In this document: positions 58,000 to 64,000 of the stretch, in pieces
Layout of the letters: every line of letters starts with the position of its first letter
Position numbering within the stretch: position 1 is the first letter of the stretch
From: Datnioides undecimradiatus
Lineage: Eukaryota > Chordata > Actinopteri > Lobotiformes > Datnioididae
Length of the DNA stretch: 64,000 nt
Reading direction: 5' to 3'
Assembly: GCA_008933995.1 (NCBI GenBank)
Contig: WARS01000033.1
Location: 5,511,787 to 5,575,786, forward strand
Made by a program: the position numbers and the translations under genes
The notes under the pieces: model-generated
Told to the model about the DNA's origin: nothing
What the model saw: only the letters and a program-made list of their open reading frames with translations
The model's database searches: none

Positions 58000-59224
58000 C
58001 AATTGAGCCCATGTGTAATTGGAGCAAATGGGCATAGTTGATCATACTCTTTTCTGCTTCCCTATATATATTGATTTGAATTCTTTCTTTGATACTGCAG
58101 ATACATGCAAATACATGAAATATTGATATCAATGGTAAAACAGTCTTGATTACGGACGAGTCCTGCAGTCCTACTGCGAGGTCTGCAAGGACTGCACATT
58201 AACCAAATTGAGTGTTTCCAGCATTTGAGAACAAGTCTCAGGGTCTTCTTTGGACAAAGTGTGGATTTCATTCTGCAGTAGCAGTCCAAAATTAATTAGA
58301 AAACAGTTCAGTTCTTCTTTGGCAGCGCACAATGCTGTGTTTCCCCTGATACTGCTTGTGAGCAAGGTGTGCTTGAAAACTCAGACAAAGCTTTACAGCA
58401 GAGATGAGTTAAGTATTTTAACACATCATCAGATCATTTCAATTTAAACAGCGTATATCTCTCTATATCTCATTTGAAGATTTCAATATACAGGAGAAAA
58501 GTAAATATATATATATAGTATAAAATATAAACTGTATAGTATAATATACTTGCCGATTCTATCAAATTGCATCAAATGAAATGCTTTGAGTGTATTCCTA
58601 GTCTGTATCAGCAAAGTACATAGAGCTTGATGTGATAAGCCGTTAACAGGAAGAGGGGGCAGGACGTCAGAGTGTGAGAGACACAGGATATGGTAAAAGA
58701 AGGTGTCAGAGACCCAGACTTTGCAGTTCTGACAAAAAGGCTGTACCATAACAACACACACAACAGGCCAATCAATGATCCAGCACAGCTTTAAAAATAC
58801 AACATAGGCTAATACTTAACACTTCAGTACACCAAAGATATGGCTCTGGTCAACACTTCAAAACAACACATATGTTGCTACTCAGTGTCTTCCTGCAACT
58901 GCAAGAGCTTCAGCAGAAGTCAGTGAGCAATGACTACATCACATATGTACTGTGAGTCTCACACAGAGCTTTTAATAATAAAGGTTTGCTTGACATTGTG
59001 AAAGTTGGCACATGCTACATCTGGCCACAGGTCAGTGTTGTTTTCCATACAATTCTTGTTATGTTTCAAACACACAAGAAACAGCAGGGTGTTCTTTAAG
59101 GTGGCTACTAGTTATATTGTATCAACATGAGTCAGTCACATAACAAAGACATGGAAACAAGTGTTATTGTTCTATCATCTTCGGATTGGACTATGGGTGT
59201 GTAGTACTGCACAGAGGCCCATAA

Positions 59225-59249
59225 GTGTGTGTGTGTGTGTGTGTGTGTG
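59225..59249. repeat. GT microsatellite, about 12 units
   Basis: Uninterrupted GT repeat in unique sequence. Confidence 0.93.
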
Positions 59250-59689
59250 AGGGGTCACTGGAGGCCCCAAAACAAACTTTTCCTTTAACCCATTAATGAC
59301 CATGCTGAAAGCATGTTGGCTTGTTGAGCAGGAGAGTCTCACTATAATAGTTAATAATACACCTGAGCATGTGAGCACGTGCAATCACAAAGACTATTCA
59401 TGGGCAAACATCACCACCATGTGGCCAAGGACAGGTTTCACTCAGCAACAACAGGGGTAAAAGATCCTACAAAGACCGGTTCCTGTGAATTCAACCTCTG
59501 TATTATCACAAATGTTATGGCGTAAGATCATATTAAGTAGAAACATGAGATCATTCTCTAAATGTTTTTAATTAGAGCATACCACTCCTGAAGCTTTCTG
59601 TATATGTATACTTACTAACTCTAAAATGCCCTGGACTCCAGTTTTAGTGCATGTATGTGTCCTTCTGTGTGTGTGAAAGGGGCAGAGGA

Positions 59690-60320
59690 AGTTAAGATCT
59701 GAGCAGGCCTAACTTTAAATTGATGAGACCCTTTGGTGCTTTCCCATCAGCTGAGAGCCTTTGAGACGTCTGCCGCTATGAATCAGTGCCATTTGACAAG
59801 AAATGAGACGTAGCTTAATGACGGTCTGGCAGCGTTTAATGGCTAGTGGAGACACACTCACTAAAAGATGGTTTAAACGATGACTCATTTTATGTGTCTG
59901 AAAAGCGCTCATCTGCTGCCTTAAGTGGAATGTGTTTAACAACGCTAATACATTCCTGTGATCTGAGAGATGAATTCAACTATTGATTTTTTTCCCCCTC
60001 GCCTCCCTCAGTTTAATCACAGGCTGGGCCACCAGAAAGCACCAAGACACTTTGAGCAGCGCTTCTCATTCATCCACACATCCATCATTCAGACACTGGT
60101 TTCTACATTGATTCACCGCGTGCTTTGGATTAGCCAACTCATTAGTCAACAGTATTAAAGATTTTCAGCTATTTGGAATATTACATGGACGGGTGGGGAC
60201 TTAATGGAGACTCCAGCGCCTTTAAGGGAACAGGAGATTGTGTGGTTTGATAAGGCAGCCTTAAAAATGACTTAATCTCTTTTGTTAGATCATGCTATGG
60301 TTCTTTTCTAAGCACTCTTC
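59690..60320. promoter_or_regulatory. Strong enhancer-like block
   Basis: Long unique stretch: TTTAAATTGATGAGACCC, TAGCTTAATGACGGTCTGG, CGTTTAATGGCTAGTGG, GGATTAGCCAACTCATTAGTC and GGACTTAATGGAGACTCC. A T/C-rich interruption occurs at about 59987-60010. No coding frame, microsatellite or mobile element. Confidence 0.33.
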
Positions 60321-60715
60321 TGTCTTCACTCATTTCATACCATAGCAATCTCACACCATCAAACTGCTTATTAAAGTCCATGTCTAATGCCAATGGAGCT
60401 TTGTATAAGGCACAAAAAATGCATTAAGTATATGAAGCATCTCTGCAGTTTTTACTGAAATGACTTGTAAATCCACTGCCAGTTGAATAAGATGTAATGA
60501 ATTTTCCTTTAAACAGCTACATGCATCTTGGGATTAGTTTAATTATATCACATTCTCTTTGTGGTGCATTGGGGTGATCACAAACCTCTCTCATTTCATT
60601 AGAATTCCATGTCTAGCCTTTAAATGACTTCAAACTAAAGGCACAGATTTGCTGTGGTGATTCCTGCAGGAGGACGAAAGATCTTTGTAGCAAATTCACT
60701 GCCATGTTTAAGAGC

Positions 60716-60717
<2 letters not shown>

Positions 60718-60761
<44 letters not shown>

Positions 60762-60780
60762 CACACACACACACACACAC
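60718..60780. repeat. Compound (TA)n(CA)n microsatellite
   Basis: About 20 TA units (60718-60757), a short junction TAT, then 10 AC units (60761-60780). Long pure TA tracts are prone to cruciform extrusion and to assembly length error. Confidence 0.95.
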
Positions 60781-60859
60781 TGCAGCTAAAATAGTGATAG
60801 TCATATATTTGCATTAAACTCAGACTTAAATGTTTACCCGTGCAGCTAGAAAATTTCCT

Positions 60860-61290
60860 CAAAACGTTGGAGCACTTTCTCATGTCCTCATTAAATCAAC
60901 AATAAAAAACAAAAACTCACACGGACACGCACTGCGACCGAAGCCTAATTCAATCTGGCCATCGAACACGGTCACAAAGTGTTATAGTGCTGAACACCCC
61001 TCCACCAGACCATTCGTCAAAAGGACAAAGTGCTCTTTGATTAAAACTGCTGTGAGCAATGCATTACAGCTGACAAATGGCCTCCCACTTATCCCTCTGC
61101 ACCAGCACTATGATAAAGCTCCATCCTCACACCACGCCTAATAGGAGCCACTGTCACCTTATAGAGATCCAATTTAACACATAACATGTGGTGTAAATTG
61201 AATGATGATGGCTTTCTAATGGCTGAGCATTCACCCTGGCCTCAGTGGTGTGATCTGGGTCTGTTTGCTGTTTTGGTGTTGCTTTTTGGA
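60860..61290. promoter_or_regulatory. Strong enhancer-like block
   Basis: Contains GCGACCGAAGCCTAATTCAATC, TCTTTGATTAAAACTGCTG (CTTTGAT, TCF/LEF-like), GCAATGCATTACAGCTGACAAATGG and TTCTAATGGCTGAGCATTC. The 103-codon plus frame at 60830-61141 has no domain and is probably accidental. The block directly follows the compound microsatellite at 60.7 kb. Confidence 0.33.
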
Positions 61291-62990
61291 AACTCTAACC
61301 TTGGGGAGTTATACTGACAGTTTGGATTTTTTGTGTGTCACTGATACCGGAATAAAAACAGAAAACCATGCAGTGGATGTTTTTAGTGTTTTCTTTGTAT
61401 TGACAGAGCCTCTTGTACAAACAGTTTGACATTTGAGGATTTTCCAGCAAAAGTGGAGGAGGCTGGTGGAGAGCTGACAGCTGGAGGCTGATTGTTGATG
61501 AGTGGTTGATCGCTACAACCCCTCCACCACCATAATCTCCAAACGTACACACGTAGACGCACACACACAAACAAACGCCCTGTCCATCACTCTATCGCTG
61601 CTCCCCATGAAGCACTCTCAGAAACACATTCAATAAACACATTACCAGTCACAACCCTTAAAATCAACAAAACCTCCAGTCTCTGCTGAAGCACCCATAA
61701 CACACAGCGTGACTGACAAACACAGCATCCTGGTTCAGTATTCTAACCTTTTTATATTTAACCTGGATAAGTCAGTGAGAAGAGCAGTGAAAAACAGTGC
61801 TGATGCAACACCTTTGGCTCTGCAACAACAGCAAGTCAATTGCCAATCTGGGATCAATGTGCTTAAAACCCTGACTGGGCTTTAGTTGATCTAATTGTGT
61901 GAAAGGAAGAGGGGATGCTAACTGTAGATTTGACTGAGGCTATTTTCCTGCCTGTGGGTGATGGATAGGTTTGAAAGAGAAAGCAAATCAATACAGCATT
62001 AGAACATCTGCGCTAAAACTTTTTATATCAAAAACACAGGGGCCCAGTGCAGCAAAGGTGAGTGAGCAAAGCCTGAGATGTGAGCTCACCACAATGAATA
62101 CAAAAATCCAAAATCACACGTGAGCAACCTCGTGTCTCCAGTTTGTAAGACATACTGAAAAAATAACAAATTGAATAACATTTTGGTTTAGTTTAAGTTT
62201 TTTAGAATAATAAAAGGCATGTCTTGTATCAAATTGTGTATTTCTCATTCTGCTTCGGTCCTACAATATCTCCAACATGTGTAGACAACATCTCCCAACC
62301 TTATGATCAGTATGGACTACTAGCAGTGAAATTAAAGAATACAACAATGCACAAGTTCCAATGTGAAAATAAACGTGTTTTGTGATTTACTTTAATATCT
62401 TGGATAGCCACAGGATACTGACAACGTGGTCCGACTCTACACAGCATACACTTTTTATGGCATTTGGATTGTGTTTGTGCGGGCCATAAAAGTGACAAAT
62501 TCTCGTCTGGGAATTGAAAATGAGGCCAGCTGAAACATTACCAAGTCAATACAGGATCAGTAAAGTGTCCCCAAGCAATGTTTACAGCTGCGTTGCACTG
62601 GTTTTACTTGCTTAGAAGGGTTTATTCCATCAGTAGACCTTGGCAGGCTAGTTTTCCAGATCCTTTGCCCTCAGTAAGCCCTTTAAGTGCCTTGGCGCTT
62701 CTCAGGTGTACAAATAAATGTCAAATTTAAAATTAACCCAACAGAATCTTAGCAACATGTGCAAGATATATATTTAAGAAGGCCACATAAAAACATCACA
62801 TACAGGCTAAAACAAAACACCATTACTCAGACACACGCAGACGCATTAAGTCTCAGTACATATACGCTAAACTGTAATATCAACATAAAAGCACATTTGT
62901 TTCTGTCCATGGGAAAGGTTCACATCTTGAATTATCCAAAGGACAGGACCCATGTCTGACTGAGACAGCATCAGTGAAAAGACTGACAGT
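61290..62990. other. Non-coding DNA, no clear elements
   Basis: Unique AT-rich sequence. The 91- and 63-codon minus frames at 61.3-61.6 kb overlap each other in different phases and begin in a CA-rich patch, so they are likely artefacts. Confidence 0.4.
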
Positions 62991-63180
62991 AAATTTCTCT
63001 TTCATTCTCTCTCTGATCTGAGTGAGCAGGGCCTCAGGTGAAGACAGCTGTCACCCTGATCTACAGCCACCGGCAGCCTCAGTAATGTAGGCCAAATTGC
63101 CTGAGTCGCTGGAAATGATGCAGTCATTGTGGAGGAAATTGGAAATCAATTCTTGCCATCACTGAACATAACTCCCTTTT
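62990..63180. promoter_or_regulatory. Enhancer-like unique block
   Basis: Contains GGTGAAGACAGCTGTCACCC (the PuACAGCTGTPy E-box core is palindromic as GACAGCTGTC) and GGCCAAATTGCCTGAGTC. Unique and non-coding. Confidence 0.25.
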
Positions 63181-63809
63181 TTAGCAGAGGCAGGGCTCAA
63201 ATGTATTTGTGCTGGCTACGACAGCGCTGACAAAGATACCCCTGTGTAGCAAAATGGAAGTGGACAGGAGCAAGATAAAGAAATGAGAAAGGAAACAGCT
63301 GGAGGGACAGAAAAGCAACTCTGTGGTTTAGACCAAATTCTTGTTCACACAGTATGATGGATGATGATGATGAATTGCAACGGTTTGAGTTTTTATATCC
63401 TGAACGATCTCTCAACAACATTTGACCCCTGGAATATTAATCTAAATTACAGTACCTCAAAAACAACAAGGATTCCTCCGTTGCTCTGCTATTCTGTCTT
63501 CAGGGTAAAGAGAGATCATTAAGCAGATTTCTCACCAGTAATTCTAAGTAGCTCTCAGTAATGAGTTTTCTTAACAGATTTGCCAAACACTCAACAGCAA
63601 CACTGGGCTCGGCTTCCTGGAGTTCATCTCAATATTGTTTACAGCTCTGTTTATTTCTTAAAGGAGACTTTCACTGTCCCAGGTAGATAATGAAGTAAAA
63701 GGTGATAATGGTGTGTAACAGAACTGTAAATAAGAAGCTCTTTGGTGGACACAGTAAGTACAAATATAGCGCACGTAACTCATGTAGGTCACAGCATGAG
63801 GCGTGACAC

Positions 63810-64000
63810 AGTACAGTGCTTCTGCATGCTGAGCGCTTCATAACGACGATCCCAAGGGCGCCTGGGCTCAATAAGAAGCAATCAGCAACAGCGGCACGCC
63901 CTCCACAGCTCTCCTCGATCTTCCCACAAGGCACTGCTCTGAGTCAGCCCCCATCCATTATGCATCAAAACCTGCGCTACAAATCTCCTCAAATAGAACA
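63810..64000. promoter_or_regulatory. GC-richer unique block at window edge
   Basis: CpG-containing stretch (TAACGACGATCCCAAGGGCGCC, CAGCGGCACGCCC) that runs to the window end. It could be the edge of a conserved block or exon continuing outside. An 87-codon minus frame here shows no domain. Confidence 0.18.

Larger units (their letters stand above)
57600..59690. other. AT-rich non-coding DNA
   Basis: Holds the 57.94 kb inverted repeat, a smaller inverted pair TGCAGTCCT/AGGACTGCA (58164-58172 and 58188-58196), a short TA run near 58506-58517 and the GT microsatellite. No gene signal. Confidence 0.4.

Overview
This window looks like nuclear DNA of a bony fish, most likely a spiny-rayed (percomorph) teleost. 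It is AT-rich, has no dense or long open reading frames, carries many CA/TG and TA microsatellites, and is sprinkled with worn fragments of typical fish mobile elements: an L2-type LINE tail ending in ATTCTG repeats, tRNA-derived SINEs, Tc1 and mariner transposase remnants, a hAT/BED-finger remnant and a LINE-1-like reverse transcriptase piece. There is no complete protein-coding gene, no operon, no CRISPR array, and no tRNA, rRNA or known microRNA that I can support. The open frames of up to 159 codons are short for 64 kb of stop-poor sequence and mostly look accidental. The taxonomic call is inference from repeat content.

Layout. From 1 to about 26 kb the sequence is mostly unique, with very few mobile elements and many stretches that read like conserved non-coding (enhancer-type) DNA: complex sequence with homeodomain, POU and similar cores and no simple repeats. 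The densest run is 17.1-19.9 kb. Three short segments there look exon-like: 7.46-7.61 kb on the plus strand, and 18.64-18.79 kb and 25.35-25.56 kb on the minus strand. The 25.4 kb one would encode a signal peptide and ends at a good splice donor. From 26.4 to 33 kb the sequence is richer in repeats (26.6 kb interspersed repeat, L2 tail plus SINE at 28.9-29.7 kb). From 33.8 to 50 kb, enhancer-like blocks alternate with a Tc1 remnant (42.6 kb), a hAT remnant (46.9 kb) and an interspersed repeat (50.1 kb). From 51 to 55 kb there is a graveyard of mobile elements, including opposed mariner and LINE-1 fossils side by side. From 56.6 to 64 kb enhancer-like blocks return, with a long compound TA/CA microsatellite at 60.7 kb.

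Taken together this is best read as a gene desert or a very long intron around a developmental or neural gene that cannot be named from this window. The most distinctive structures are two perfect 19-bp-arm mini-palindromes (14.6 and 26.5 kb), both with TA at each end, and the candidate signal-peptide exon at 25.4 kb. I found no new multi-gene system. Family names rest on recognised motifs and remembered family features; no alignment or database search was possible.
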